DNA of 30,822 nucleotides, from positions 1 through 30,822 of the forward strand of contig CAMNGN010000004.1 in assembly GCA_946538475.1 (NCBI GenBank), read 5' to 3'. Under the pieces are notes generated by a model. That model saw nothing but the letters and a program-made list of their open reading frames with translations, had not been told where the DNA came from and ran no database searches. Both the position numbers and the translations under genes were made by a program. The first letter of the stretch is position 1; each line of letters begins with the position of its first letter. Positions 5,698 to 14,191 of the stretch are shown piece by piece. Source of the stretch: an uncultured Blautia sp. Lineage in GTDB: Bacteria > Bacillota > Clostridia > Lachnospirales > Lachnospiraceae.

Positions 5698-7179
5698 ATG
5701 GTGAGAAAAGGTTCGATCACGATCCATGCGGTACTGATCCTGGGCGTCATGATGACGCTTATCGTAACCTGCCTGACTTCGGCAAGAATGGCAGCAGCAC
5801 GGGCGCAGATTGCCGAAAGTGCCGAGATCGGCCTGTTTTCGGTGTTTGGCGGGTATGACAGACAGCTCCTCGAAGAGTTTGAGATATTCGGGCTTAACTG
5901 CGGAGGCAGCGAAGATACCGCAGATCTGGCGGCTGTATGCCGCAGGTGCCGTGCCTATATGGAGAAGGTGCTCGGGCAGAACAGTCAGCATCTGGTACCG
6001 GGCAAAGTCGGCCTTTCGGGCTATCGGCTGCTGACCGACGATGGGGGCGAACCATTCTTTTTGCAGGCTGTCAATTACGAAAAGAAAAACGAGGGAAACC
6101 GGGAAACGCTGAATCTTCTGCAGAGACTGAAACAGGCAGGTGAGAACTGTGAGCAGTATATCAGAGATGCCGGGAGCGAAGAGGCGGAGGGGTGGATAGC
6201 AAGATTTGAAGCTGCTGTACTTGAGGCGGAAATTCTGAGCCGCGAGGCTGCAGAGGCTGAAGAGGCTTTTGACGGAGAGCTTCTTGAAGCCGGAGACGAC
6301 TTGCTGCTCTCCGCACCTTCGATCGAGCCGGAGTACAATATCATGGAAAACCCTGTGCCGATCATCAAAAGCATCTCGGAAAACGGCATATTTTACTACC
6401 TTCTGCCGGACACACAGTTCATTCTTCAAGCGGGAGGGACATCCGGCCTGCTGTCACAGAGACAGCATCTTGAAGGGCCGGGTGTGAATGACGATTTTTC
6501 CGGGGATCCCTCGCCTGATGCACAGATGCTTTTTTTGTGCTACATCAGAGAGAAGTTTGGCAATTATCTGAGACAGGGGCAGGCTTTTCCGCTTTACGAG
6601 ACCGAGTATATCCTTGAGGAAAGAGACAACGACCGTGAGAATCTGGAGCAGGTGATCGAACGCATATTCCGTTACAGAATGGGCCTCAATCTGCGGGCGA
6701 TCGATCAAAGTGACATTTACACTTCCGAGACCGAATATCTGACAGAACGGTTCTGCTCGATATTCAGGGTCCCGCCCGACCGGGAGACAGTGCGGCGCAC
6801 GTTTCGGTACTGCTGGGCGTACGGTGAAAGTCTGGCAGAGGTGAGCGTGCTTCTTTCGGGCGGCGGTATTGCTGTCGGGGGCGGGACGGACTTTATCGTT
6901 CCTCTCGTGGAGATGTATGATCTTCCGGCATATCTGGGACAGAGTCTGACGCTGGGCGAGGACGGTAGTTACGAGGAATATCTTTTTATGTTTCTGCTCT
7001 CCGCGAGCAAAGAGAGGCTTCTGAAAGGTGCGATGGACTGCACAGAAAGCAGGATAAGGTCTTCGGGACGGCCGGGCTTCTTTATAGATCATTGCCTCTG
7101 TGACGCCGAAATCTGTATGGATGTGAGGGCAAACGGAAGAAAGACGTTCATCGTGACAAAGGCATACGGATATGAATAA
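5698..7179 (+). CDS. DUF5702-type pseudopilin-like protein of the Tad locus
   Basis: The 493-residue protein begins with a basic stretch and a hydrophobic helix (VRKGSITIHAVLILGVMMTLIVTCLTSARMAAARAQI), then the motif AESAEIGLFSVFGGYDRQLLEEFEIFGL. That motif is characteristic of DUF5702 proteins found in clostridial tad loci (typically D.AL.S.FA.YDR.LLE.YGLF). The rest is a large extracytoplasmic domain with a central coiled-coil stretch near residues 165-200 rich in Glu/Ala. It probably functions as a large minor pilin or TadG-like tip/adhesin component, but that role is inferred from location. The ATG at 5698 follows GGAGG at 5684-5688. Its end overlaps the next gene by eight bases. Confidence 0.75.
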   Translation: MVRKGSITIHAVLILGVMMTLIVTCLTSARMAAARAQIAESAEIGLFSVFGGYDRQLLEEFEIFGLNCGGSEDTADLAAVCRRCRAYMEKVLGQNSQHLVPGKVGLSGYRLLTDDGGEPFFLQAVNYEKKNEGNRETLNLLQRLKQAGENCEQYIRDAGSEEAEGWIARFEAAVLEAEILSREAAEAEEAFDGELLEAGDDLLLSAPSIEPEYNIMENPVPIIKSISENGIFYYLLPDTQFILQAGGTSGLLSQRQHLEGPGVNDDFSGDPSPDAQMLFLCYIREKFGNYLRQGQAFPLYETEYILEERDNDRENLEQVIERIFRYRMGLNLRAIDQSDIYTSETEYLTERFCSIFRVPPDRETVRRTFRYCWAYGESLAEVSVLLSGGGIAVGGGTDFIVPLVEMYDLPAYLGQSLTLGEDGSYEEYLFMFLLSASKERLLKGAMDCTESRIRSSGRPGFFIDHCLCDAEICMDVRANGRKTFIVTKAYGYE

Positions 7180-7822
7180 AAGAGAAATAACCAAAGGAAG
7201 TCTTACGGTGGAAAGCGCGCTTGTTCTTCCGGTCTTTTTGTTTTGCGTGATCACGATGATCTCTTTCATGGATGTGTACAAGCTGCAGACCGAGCACCTG
7301 ACGGCCCTCTGCTGCAGGACCATGCGGCAGGGAGCGGAGGCTTATCGGAGCGGGGAGACGGGGGATATCACGCTGACTGACGATTATGTCTATGTACCTG
7401 TGCAATCGCTGCTCCCGCTTCCGCCCGTTTCGTTTCACAATTCTGTGACAGTAAACGCGTGGAGCGGTGCAGACGGGGCAACGTGTGATGTGGTTCCCGG
7501 CAGTGCACCTGAGAAAATGGTATATATGACCGTGACGGGGCATGTGATCCATAAGGACCCTCACTGCTCATATCTGGATATAAAGATCCGGGCTGTGAGC
7601 GGGCAGACGGTCGCCGACAGGCGAAACGCAGGCGGAGAACGGTATCATGCCTGTGAACACTGCAGCCGAGGTGCAGCACCTGCCGGGACGGTTTTTATCA
7701 CGGACGGAGGAAACCGCTATCATAATCTTGCCACTTGCAGCGGTCTCAAAAGGACAGTCCGACTGATCCCCGAATCGGAGGCGTCGGGATGCAGCTACTG
7801 CAGCAGATGCGGAGGTGGCTGA
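7172..7822 (+). CDS. TadE-like protein with two Cys/His modules
   Basis: The 216-residue product has a TadE-like N terminus: basic residues, then GSLTVESALVLPVFLFCVITMISFMDVY, a pilin-like helix with conserved Glu. Residues 60-115 form a beta-rich region. Two copies of a short module follow: copy 1 begins VYMTVTG (117) with H127-x4-C132 and C161-x2-C164; copy 2 begins VFITDGG (174) with H184-x4-C189 and C210-x2-C213. The spacing suggests zinc binding or disulfides in each copy. Such modules occur at the C termini of various exported clostridial proteins. The start overlaps the preceding gene by eight bases, pointing to translational coupling. It is likely a minor pilin. Confidence 0.78.
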   Translation: MNKREITKGSLTVESALVLPVFLFCVITMISFMDVYKLQTEHLTALCCRTMRQGAEAYRSGETGDITLTDDYVYVPVQSLLPLPPVSFHNSVTVNAWSGADGATCDVVPGSAPEKMVYMTVTGHVIHKDPHCSYLDIKIRAVSGQTVADRRNAGGERYHACEHCSRGAAPAGTVFITDGGNRYHNLATCSGLKRTVRLIPESEASGCSYCSRCGGG

Positions 7823-8251
7823 ATGTTGATGAATTGCATCACACTTTTGTACCTTGTGCATCAGAGCATATACGACGTAAGGGAGAGAAAAATATCTCTG
7901 TACGCTGCCGCCGTTTACACAGGGATCATTCTTATGACCATTGTGGTGACAGGGCAGGACATCGGCGATCTTCCCGGTTCCCTCGCGGCAGCAGGAGCGA
8001 TGTTTGTGTACAGCCTGTTAAGCGGCGGTGCGCTCGGGATGGGGGATGCGATCGTGATCGCTACACTGGCTTTCACACATAAGCCGGGCGAGATGCTTTT
8101 TCTCCTGTTCACCTCACTCATGCTTTGCTTCCCGGTGTCGATCGTGATACTGTGCAGACACGGCCGGAAAGAGAGCAGGGATCTTCCGTTCATCCCGTTT
8201 TTGCTGGCCGGAGAAGTGATCGATATTGTTGTGCGCGGCTGCTGTCGCTGA
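7823..8251 (+). CDS. tadV: A24-family prepilin peptidase (TadV/CpaA-like)
   Basis: The 142-residue polytopic membrane protein contains the two aspartate motifs of A24 aspartic prepilin peptidases: SIYDVRERKIS near residue 15 and LGMGDA (GxGD) near 72. It lacks the N-terminal methylase and zinc region of PilD, as is normal for CpaA/TadV-type enzymes. It would cleave the leader of the Flp pilin and the TadE-like proteins at the membrane. The start directly follows the previous stop codon and GGAGGTG (7811-7817) serves as ribosome binding site; an ATG two codons later is an alternative. It sits between two TadE-like genes, its likely substrates. Confidence 0.9.
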   Translation: MLMNCITLLYLVHQSIYDVRERKISLYAAAVYTGIILMTIVVTGQDIGDLPGSLAAAGAMFVYSLLSGGALGMGDAIVIATLAFTHKPGEMLFLLFTSLMLCFPVSIVILCRHGRKESRDLPFIPFLLAGEVIDIVVRGCCR

Positions 8252-8266
8252 GGAGGGCAGAGGAAG

Positions 8267-8713
8267 ATGAAATGCAGAAAAACAGGTGGTTTGACGGAGC
8301 GGTTGAGGGCGGGGAGCCTGACTGTCGAGGCGGCATGCATCATGCCGGTCGTGCTGCTGGTCGTATTCTCGAGCCTCTACCTCTGCTTTTACGTCCACAA
8401 CAGAGCGTTCCTCACCTCGGCCGCCTGCGAATCGGCTGTCTGCGGCAGCATAGCGGGCGTGAAGGAGGCGGGCAAGGCTTATGAAGCAGCAAGAGAAAGA
8501 AGCATTCTTCTGGGAAACACCGGCTTTTTCGGCGCAGAGGATCTGCACACGTATACTCTGGCCGGAACGGAATCCGGCGATGAGATTTTTGTTGTGTATG
8601 AGCTTGACAGCGCTTTTGACCGGTTTGTGCTGCGCAGGCACCTTGCGGCGTCGGGCAGTGCGGAGATCATCAGACCTGCATCGGACATTCGAAATGCGAG
8701 AAGGGGAAACTGA
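8267..8713 (+). CDS. TadE-like minor pilin
   Basis: The 148-residue product has a basic N terminus followed by GSLTVEAACIMPVVLLVVFSSLYLCFYVHNRAFL, closely matching the start of the TadE-like protein at 7172 (GSLTVESALVLPVF). The conserved Glu in the hydrophobic helix is the TadE/pilin hallmark. The C-terminal part is a small mixed alpha/beta domain with two cysteines near the helix end (AACESAVCGS). It begins 15 bp after the prepilin peptidase, behind AGGAGGG and GAGG. It is probably a pseudopilin processed by the A24 peptidase and assembled with the other TadE-like protein. Confidence 0.82.
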   Translation: MKCRKTGGLTERLRAGSLTVEAACIMPVVLLVVFSSLYLCFYVHNRAFLTSAACESAVCGSIAGVKEAGKAYEAARERSILLGNTGFFGAEDLHTYTLAGTESGDEIFVVYELDSAFDRFVLRRHLAASGSAEIIRPASDIRNARRGN

Positions 8714-8715
8714 CA

Positions 8716-10065
8716 ATGCTATGTGAGTATAAAAAAGAGACTAGCCGTACTTTCTTTACGGTGCATGACGAAAGCCTTACAGAGACGGAATCTTTTTCGA
8801 TGCGAATGCTGTGCGGAGGCATCCTTCCGGGAATGCTGAGGTGCCATCTCAAGTCGGTGGACGGGGAAAACTGCATGTATTATGACGTCACAGGCCTTCA
8901 TACACTGCGGACGACCTGGCTTAACGGAAAACTGCGTTTTGCGGAGATCCGTTTTATCCTGGAAGAGTGCATCAGTATGATCGAAGAGATGGAGGACTAT
9001 CTGCTGATCCCCGACCAGCTGCTCCTTTCGCCTGATCAGATTTTTGTCGATCCCGAAAGGACAAAGATGTATTTCTGCTGCTTCCCCGGCGCGTTTCAGG
9101 ACATCAGGGTACAGCTGTGTTCCCTGGCGGAGTTCATCCTGCCTTTGATCGATCACAATGACCGTAAAGGCATGTCTGCGGGGTATGGCTTTTACCGGAA
9201 CGTCATGAATGATTCAGTTCCCGTAAACGAACTGCGAGAAGCGATCTATGCGCCGGACAGGAATGCGGACGACCTGTTTGCAAAGCAGGCTGCCCCTGAA
9301 TTCGAGAGCGTGGACAGACAGGAGTCGGAGATACTGTGGAACGAAACATTTGTCCGGGAGGGTTATAAAACGGAAGAAAAGCATCAGGCGGAGAAGAAAA
9401 AGAAACGCCGTTTTCTCCTGCCCCTGATCTATGCGGGCGCTGCCGCCGGAATGCTGATGCTTACGGTACTGCTGAAGATTTTTTTCCCCGGCAGAGTGCA
9501 GCTCGATAAGATGATCGCCGGTGCATTTGTCTGTGTGGTCGCCGGGATCCTGCTGACAAGATGTATTAAGAGCATTTCGGGCAAAAAGCAGAGGAGCCCG
9601 GCTGTCTCCCATACCGTTCCCGAGAGCCACGCTTATGCGGAGGCCGCGATTCCGCCTGATGAGGTCTATACCGAGCTTTCCTCCTTTGCGGGATATAAGA
9701 GAGGGAGCGAATATTTTACTGAGGCGGTCTTTGCGGATACAAAAGAGCCGCAGAAGGTTCCCGAACTGATCCCCGAGGATCCCTCCTATCCCCATATCGC
9801 TCTTCGGGAAAAACTGATCCTGATCGGATCGCTTCCAGGATCCGTCGATATCGTACTCAAAGCTCCGGCCGTGAGCAGGATCCATGCCAGAATAGTCAAA
9901 AAGGGAGAAAACTATTACATATCCGATCTTCATTCAAAAAACGGTACGACTGTCAATGATAAGACGATCGAGACCGAAGCGGAGGAGCTTCTGGAGAATG
10001 ATGACCGGGTGCGGTTTGCGGATGTTTCTTATACAGTGTCCGGCATATGCCCGGCCTGCGTCTGA
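8716..10065 (+). CDS. DUF6382-FHA domain membrane protein of the Tad locus
   Basis: The 449-residue protein has an N-terminal domain of about 190 residues (YKKETSRTFFTVH..., with LLIPDQLLLSPDQIFVDPER and KMYFCCFPG) typical of DUF6382. A Lys/Arg-rich stretch and two membrane helices follow near residues 232-254 and 265-284. From about 359 to 445 there is a FHA domain: IGSLPGSVDIVL, VSRIHARI (phosphothreonine-binding Ser-Arg-x-x-His), ISDLHSKNGTTVND. FHA domains bind phosphothreonine peptides, so the pilus machine may be tied to Ser/Thr kinase signalling. No kinase gene is in the window. It is the last gene of the pilus operon, starting 2 bp after the TadE-like stop. Confidence 0.82.
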   Translation: MLCEYKKETSRTFFTVHDESLTETESFSMRMLCGGILPGMLRCHLKSVDGENCMYYDVTGLHTLRTTWLNGKLRFAEIRFILEECISMIEEMEDYLLIPDQLLLSPDQIFVDPERTKMYFCCFPGAFQDIRVQLCSLAEFILPLIDHNDRKGMSAGYGFYRNVMNDSVPVNELREAIYAPDRNADDLFAKQAAPEFESVDRQESEILWNETFVREGYKTEEKHQAEKKKKRRFLLPLIYAGAAAGMLMLTVLLKIFFPGRVQLDKMIAGAFVCVVAGILLTRCIKSISGKKQRSPAVSHTVPESHAYAEAAIPPDEVYTELSSFAGYKRGSEYFTEAVFADTKEPQKVPELIPEDPSYPHIALREKLILIGSLPGSVDIVLKAPAVSRIHARIVKKGENYYISDLHSKNGTTVNDKTIETEAEELLENDDRVRFADVSYTVSGICPACV

Positions 10066-10072
10066 TTCCAAG

Positions 10073-10101
10073 TTGTATTCTTTTCCTGTTTCTGCTATGA
10101 T
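10073..10101 (+). promoter_or_regulatory. Promoter of the rhomboid-HIT unit
   Basis: The -35 box TTGTAT (10073-10078), a 17-bp spacer and the -10 box TATGAT (10096-10101) with an upstream TG extension (TGC before the -10) give a start near 10108, 35 bp before the rhomboid start codon. Confidence 0.65.
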
Positions 10102-10142
10102 ATATCGGTAACAAGTACTCGGGACAACAGGAGGGACCGGAG

Positions 10143-10748
10143 TTGAACAGCATTAGGAAAAACCTGGTAACGGCAGGCCTGATCATTGTAAATATCATCG
10201 TTTTTCTCGTGGTGGATTTTACCGGAGGGTCGGAAAATACGGCACATATGATCAGATGCGGAGCGGCATACACTCCTCTGATCATGGAAGACGGAGAGTG
10301 GTACAGGCTTGTGACGGCGATCTTTCTCCATTTCGGGATCAACCATCTGCTTAACAACATGGTCGTTCTGGGAGTGCTGGGGGAACGCCTCGAGGCTCTG
10401 ATGAATCGTTTTTCCTATATACTCCTCTATTTTATCGCGGGCATCGGCGGAAATCTTCTGTCCATGGCTCTCGAAATGAGAAGCGGAGAATATGCTGCTT
10501 CGGCAGGAGCCTCCGGTGCGGTTTTCGGAATGATGGGTGCGCTCCTGTACATCCTCATCAGAAACCGGGGCAGGGTTCTTGATCTTTCCATGAGAAGAAT
10601 GATGATCATGGTAGGTCTTTCGGTGTATCTGGGATTTGCGGATGCCGGCGTGGACAATGCTGCCCATATCGGAGGGCTGATCTGCGGCTTTGCGGCTGCC
10701 GTGATCCTGTATCACCCGAAGAAAAATGTGAGCAGACAGGGAGGATAA
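10143..10748 (+). CDS. Rhomboid-family intramembrane serine protease
   Basis: This 201-residue membrane protein has the six-helix rhomboid core. Visible motifs are WYRLVTAIFLHFGINHLLNNM (H63, H68, N71, N72 in helix 2), the catalytic serine in AGASGAVFG (S124), and the partner histidine in NAAHIGGLICGF (H175). All active-site residues are present, so it should cleave transmembrane segments of client proteins. The start is a TTG at 10143, placed after GGAGGGACCGGAG. It directly follows the pilus operon but has its own promoter. It is followed 2 bp later by the HIT gene, so the two are co-transcribed. Confidence 0.92.
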   Translation: MNSIRKNLVTAGLIIVNIIVFLVVDFTGGSENTAHMIRCGAAYTPLIMEDGEWYRLVTAIFLHFGINHLLNNMVVLGVLGERLEALMNRFSYILLYFIAGIGGNLLSMALEMRSGEYAASAGASGAVFGMMGALLYILIRNRGRVLDLSMRRMMIMVGLSVYLGFADAGVDNAAHIGGLICGFAAAVILYHPKKNVSRQGG

Positions 10749-10750
10749 TT

Positions 10751-11158
10751 ATGGAAAACTGTATTTTTTGTAAAATAGCATCAGGCGAGATTCCGTCCGC
10801 GACCCTCTATGAAGATGATGATTTCAGGGTGATCCTGGACCTCGGGCCGGCAACAAAAGGCCATTCGCTTATACTGCCCAAAAAGCATGCCGCAAATATC
10901 GCCGAGATGCCCGATGAGCTTTTGGGACGTGCTATGTCGGTAGCCAAAAAGGTGGCGGTTGCGATGAAGGAAGGCCTTTCCTGCGACGGTGTCAACGTTG
11001 TTCAGAACAACGGTGAGGCAGCGGGACAGACGGTATTCCATTTCCATATGCACATCATCCCCAGGTATGAAGGAGACAAGGCCGGCGTGAGCTGGACTCC
11101 GGGAAAGCTTACCGACGAAGTAAAAGAAGAAGTTTTAAACGCAGTCAAAGTAAAATGA
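10751..11158 (+). CDS. HIT-family nucleotide hydrolase/transferase (HinT-like)
   Basis: The 135-residue protein shows the HIT motif HFHMHIIPRY near residues 97-106, with the catalytic central His H99, and the N-terminal CIFCKIASGEIPS with a C-x2-C that often binds zinc. The N-terminal region (GHSLILPKKHAANI) and VNVVQNNGEAAGQTV complete the family pattern. Such enzymes hydrolyse AMP-linked substrates such as adenosine phosphoramidates. The start follows GGGAGGATAATT. The transcript ends at the bidirectional terminator at 11204. Confidence 0.93.
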   Translation: MENCIFCKIASGEIPSATLYEDDDFRVILDLGPATKGHSLILPKKHAANIAEMPDELLGRAMSVAKKVAVAMKEGLSCDGVNVVQNNGEAAGQTVFHFHMHIIPRYEGDKAGVSWTPGKLTDEVKEEVLNAVKVK

Positions 11159-11203
11159 CCGGCAGCCCGCGAAGCGGATCGCAGGTTACTTTTGACCGAA
11201 CAG

Positions 11204-11239
11204 AAAAAGCTCCGAACCGGCGACGGTTCGGAGCTTTTT
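11204..11239. terminator. Bidirectional terminator between HIT gene and murG
   Basis: A perfect 16-bp stem (11204-11219 with 11224-11239) is capped by the GNRA-type tetraloop GCGA. It begins with five A and ends with five T, so it can stop transcripts from both sides. It separates the plus-strand HIT gene and the minus-strand murG. Confidence 0.92.
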
Positions 11240-11251
11240 GTATTCGGTGGA

Positions 11252-12319
11252 TCAACCAAGCCTGCAGCTTTCGATAAGTGTTGTGATCGTATGGATAGAG
11301 TCGATATGCTGAGCGGCGGTCATCGTTTTGATATAGCGATCCCGGGTTGCATAGAGGTCGCGGATCGCTCCGAGAAGAGACTCGTTGGTGATCTGTTCTT
11401 CTTCCATGACCACACTGAAGCCCTGCTTTTCGAAAGAGTGCGCGTTCAGGATCTGGTCCCCGCGGCTTGCCCTTGCCGATAACGGGATCAGAAGGTTGGG
11501 TTTTTTGAGCGCCAGCAGCTCGCAGATGGCGTTTGCTCCGGCACGGGAGATCACGATATCCGCCATCGCAAACAGATCGGGAAGCTCTTCTTTGATGTAT
11601 TCATACTGACGGTAGCCCGGAGTATCCAAAAGAGAGGTATCCAGCTTGTCCTTGCCGCACAGATGTACGACCTGAAATTCCTTCAGCAGCTCGGGGAGGA
11701 TCTTCCTTACGCACTCGTTTACGGCCTGTGCACCCAGACTGCCTCCGATGATCATCAGCACCGGCTTTTCTTCGGTAAAACCGCAGAAGCTTCTTCCTGC
11801 TTCGGCGCTACCGTTAAGAAGCTCGGCACGGATAGGCGTTCCGGTAAGAACTGCCTTTTCGGCCGGGAGAGAAGCGACGGTCTCGGGGAAATTGCAGCAG
11901 ACTTTTGTGGCGGAAGGAATAGAGAGCCTGTTGGCCAGGCCCGGCGTCATGTCCGATTCGTGGATAAGGACCGGTATCTGCCTTGCGGCGGCGGCTTTTA
12001 CCACGGGGACAGTGACAAACCCTCCTTTGGAAAAGACCACATCGGGTTTCAGTTTTTTCATCAGTGCGCTTGCTTCGAAGTAGCCTTTGACCACGCGGAA
12101 CGGGTCGGTCAGATTTTTTAAGTCGACATATCTGCGCAGCTTTCCGGAAGATATGCCATAGTAGGGGATGCCCAGCTGCTCGATCAGGTCTTTTTCCATA
12201 CCGTTATAGGAACCGATATAAGAGATCTTGTAATCGAGCTCTTTCAGCCTGGGGATCAGTGCGATGTTCGGTGTGACATGTCCGGCAGTCCCACCGCCGG
12301 TCAATATGATATGTTTCAT
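11252..12319 (-). CDS. murG: UDP-GlcNAc:lipid I N-acetylglucosaminyltransferase MurG
   Basis: MurG adds GlcNAc to lipid I to form lipid II on the inner face of the membrane. The 355-residue sequence has the N-terminal glycine loop GGGTAGHVTPN (residues 8-18), HESDMTPGLANR near 120, the second glycine loop IIGGSLGAQAVNE near 192, ISRAGANAICELLALKKPNLLIPL, and the UDP-sugar site region SRGDQILNA. This is the shorter clostridial version. It is transcribed alone on the minus strand, with ribosome binding site GGAGG in the last bases before its ATG and its own promoter upstream. Confidence 0.95.
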   Translation of the reverse strand: MKHIILTGGGTAGHVTPNIALIPRLKELDYKISYIGSYNGMEKDLIEQLGIPYYGISSGKLRRYVDLKNLTDPFRVVKGYFEASALMKKLKPDVVFSKGGFVTVPVVKAAAARQIPVLIHESDMTPGLANRLSIPSATKVCCNFPETVASLPAEKAVLTGTPIRAELLNGSAEAGRSFCGFTEEKPVLMIIGGSLGAQAVNECVRKILPELLKEFQVVHLCGKDKLDTSLLDTPGYRQYEYIKEELPDLFAMADIVISRAGANAICELLALKKPNLLIPLSARASRGDQILNAHSFEKQGFSVVMEEEQITNESLLGAIRDLYATRDRYIKTMTAAQHIDSIHTITTLIESCRLG

Positions 12320-12358
12320 GGAAAACCTCCGGTTTTATTTATCTTTATTATTTCGCTC

Positions 12359-12387
12359 ATTATGAACTACCTGCAGTCAATTGTCAA
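12359..12387 (-). promoter_or_regulatory. Promoter of murG
   Basis: On the minus strand a perfect -35 TTGACA (plus 12382-12387) and -10 CATAAT (plus 12359-12364) are separated by 17 bp, placing transcription start about 35 bp before the murG ATG. Confidence 0.7.
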
Positions 12388-12430
12388 GCTGTGGGGAATT
12401 CACAAGTTTGCGCTGAGGAATGAAAAGAAC

Positions 12431-12439
12431 TGTTATAAT
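12431..12439 (+). promoter_or_regulatory. Extended -10 element, probable promoter of the 12501 gene
   Basis: TGTTATAAT is a TGn-extended perfect -10 box (TATAAT at 12434-12439). No good -35 is at the standard distance. A second TATAAT occurs at 12454-12459, so either could direct transcription of the gene at 12501. The region is divergent from murG. Confidence 0.45.
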
Positions 12440-12500
12440 TACGGGGATTTGTGTATAATAAGATCATACGGAAGAATTTACGACAGGAGGGCATGGTGCT

Positions 12501-14120
12501 ATGAAAATAACATTTCTCGGAGCGACACACGAAGTGACCGGAAGCTGTTACTACCTGGAAGGAGCCGGCAAAAAATTTCTTGTCGACTATGGCATGGAAC
12601 AGGGACGGGATATATACGAAAACAAACCGATACCCGTAAACGCTTCGGAGCTGGACTTTGTTCTGCTGACGCATGCACACATGGATCATTCGGGCAACCT
12701 GCCGCTTTTATACGCACAGGGTTTCAGAGGCCCGGTCTATGCGACAAACGCGACCTGCCACCTTTGCGATATCATGCTGCGTGACAGCGCGCACATTCAG
12801 GAGTTCGAGGCAGAATGGCGCAACAGAAAGGCGAAGAGGCAGGGCAAAGAGGAATATAAGCCGGTATACACCATGGAAGATGCCATGAATGTGCTCAAGT
12901 GCTTCTCCCGGTGTGACTATGACCGGGTATACAATATCGCCGACGGTGTAAAAGCGAGGTTTGTCGATGCCGGACATCTGCTTGGCTCGGCGAGCATCGA
13001 AGTGTGGATCACCGAAGGGGAGACAGAAAAGAAGATCGTCTTCTCGGGAGACATCGGTAATACAAACCAGCCGCTGATCAAGGATCCGGAGTATATCCAC
13101 GAGGCGGATTATGTGGTGATGGAGTCCACATACGGAGACAGATCGCACGGAGAGAGACCGGACTATGTGAGCATTCTGGCAGATATCATCAATGAGACCT
13201 TCGACAGGGGCGGAAATCTGGTCATTCCTTCCTTCGCGGTGGGACGTACACAGGAGATGCTGTACTTTATCAGGCAGATCAAAGAAGAAAACCGTGTGCC
13301 CGGACACCCGGGGTTTAAGGTGTATGTGGACAGTCCGCTGGCCAACGAAGCGACCACCATCTTTTCCGAGCATGTCTACGATTGCTTCGATGAGGAGGCT
13401 ATGGCTCTGATCAACAAAGGGATAAATCCCATCGCCTTCCCGGGCCTGCGTACTTCTATCACAAGCGATGATTCCAAGGCCATCAATTTTGATGAGGAGC
13501 CCAAAGTGATCATTTCCGCGAGCGGTATGTGCGACGCCGGACGTATCAAGCATCATCTGAAACATAACCTGTGGAACGAGAACTCCACGATCCTGTTTGT
13601 GGGTTATCAGGCGACAGGCACATTGGGCAGATCTCTCCTCGAAGGCGCGGAAGAGGTCAGGCTCTTCGGAGAAGAGATACATGTGGCGGCAAAGATCGTG
13701 CAGATGCCGGGCATCAGCGGGCACGCGGATGTGAACGGGCTGCTCGACTGGATAGACGCCTTCGGGAACACGCCGAAGCGCGTTTTTGTGACGCACGGTG
13801 AGGATACGGTGACAGAGATCTTCGCGTCGCGTCTGAGAGAGGAGAAAGGGCTGAACAGTGCGGCGCCTTTCAGCGGGACAATATTTGATCTTGCGGAGAA
13901 CAGCTTTGTGTTTGAGGCAACGGGAGTAAGGATCGAGAGGAAACCGGGAATGACGCCGAAGGCACAGCGGGCTGCGGCAATGTTCCGGAAGCTGCTTGCG
14001 GTCGGTCAGCGCCTTATCAGTGTTATCCGTAAAAACGAGGGTATCCCGAATAAGGATCTCGATCGTTTTGCCAGAGAAGTGCAGTCGCTCTGCGATAAGT
14101 GGGACAGGACGGATATCTGA
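12501..14120 (+). CDS. MBL-fold beta-CASP RNase-like protein
   Basis: The 539-residue protein has the metallo-beta-lactamase zinc motif HAHMDH (H58, H60, D62, H63), a second zinc ligand in DAGHLLGSA (H159), and D184 in FSGDIGN. A beta-CASP domain follows: IPSFAVGRTQEML, VDSPLANEAT, IISASGMCDAGRIKHHL, and the C-terminal RNA-specificity motif ISGHADVNGLLDWI, ending with FVTHGE. This is the CPSF73/Ysh1-like group, distinct from RNase J. Family members are endo- or exoribonucleases; which activity this one has is not visible. It follows GGAGGGCATGGTGCT at the ribosome site. The C-terminal tail of about 60 residues is basic and helical. Confidence 0.9.
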   Translation: MKITFLGATHEVTGSCYYLEGAGKKFLVDYGMEQGRDIYENKPIPVNASELDFVLLTHAHMDHSGNLPLLYAQGFRGPVYATNATCHLCDIMLRDSAHIQEFEAEWRNRKAKRQGKEEYKPVYTMEDAMNVLKCFSRCDYDRVYNIADGVKARFVDAGHLLGSASIEVWITEGETEKKIVFSGDIGNTNQPLIKDPEYIHEADYVVMESTYGDRSHGERPDYVSILADIINETFDRGGNLVIPSFAVGRTQEMLYFIRQIKEENRVPGHPGFKVYVDSPLANEATTIFSEHVYDCFDEEAMALINKGINPIAFPGLRTSITSDDSKAINFDEEPKVIISASGMCDAGRIKHHLKHNLWNENSTILFVGYQATGTLGRSLLEGAEEVRLFGEEIHVAAKIVQMPGISGHADVNGLLDWIDAFGNTPKRVFVTHGEDTVTEIFASRLREEKGLNSAAPFSGTIFDLAENSFVFEATGVRIERKPGMTPKAQRAAAMFRKLLAVGQRLISVIRKNEGIPNKDLDRFAREVQSLCDKWDRTDI

Positions 14121-14191
14121 TTCCTCAGCCTTTGCGTCAATAACATGCGTCAGGGACAGTCACATTTATACTTCCCTATTATGTCAATTAC

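Noticed and set aside
12708..13796. 362-residue minus-strand ORF
   Set aside because: It is antisense to the beta-CASP protein whose zinc motifs are intact; no start signal.
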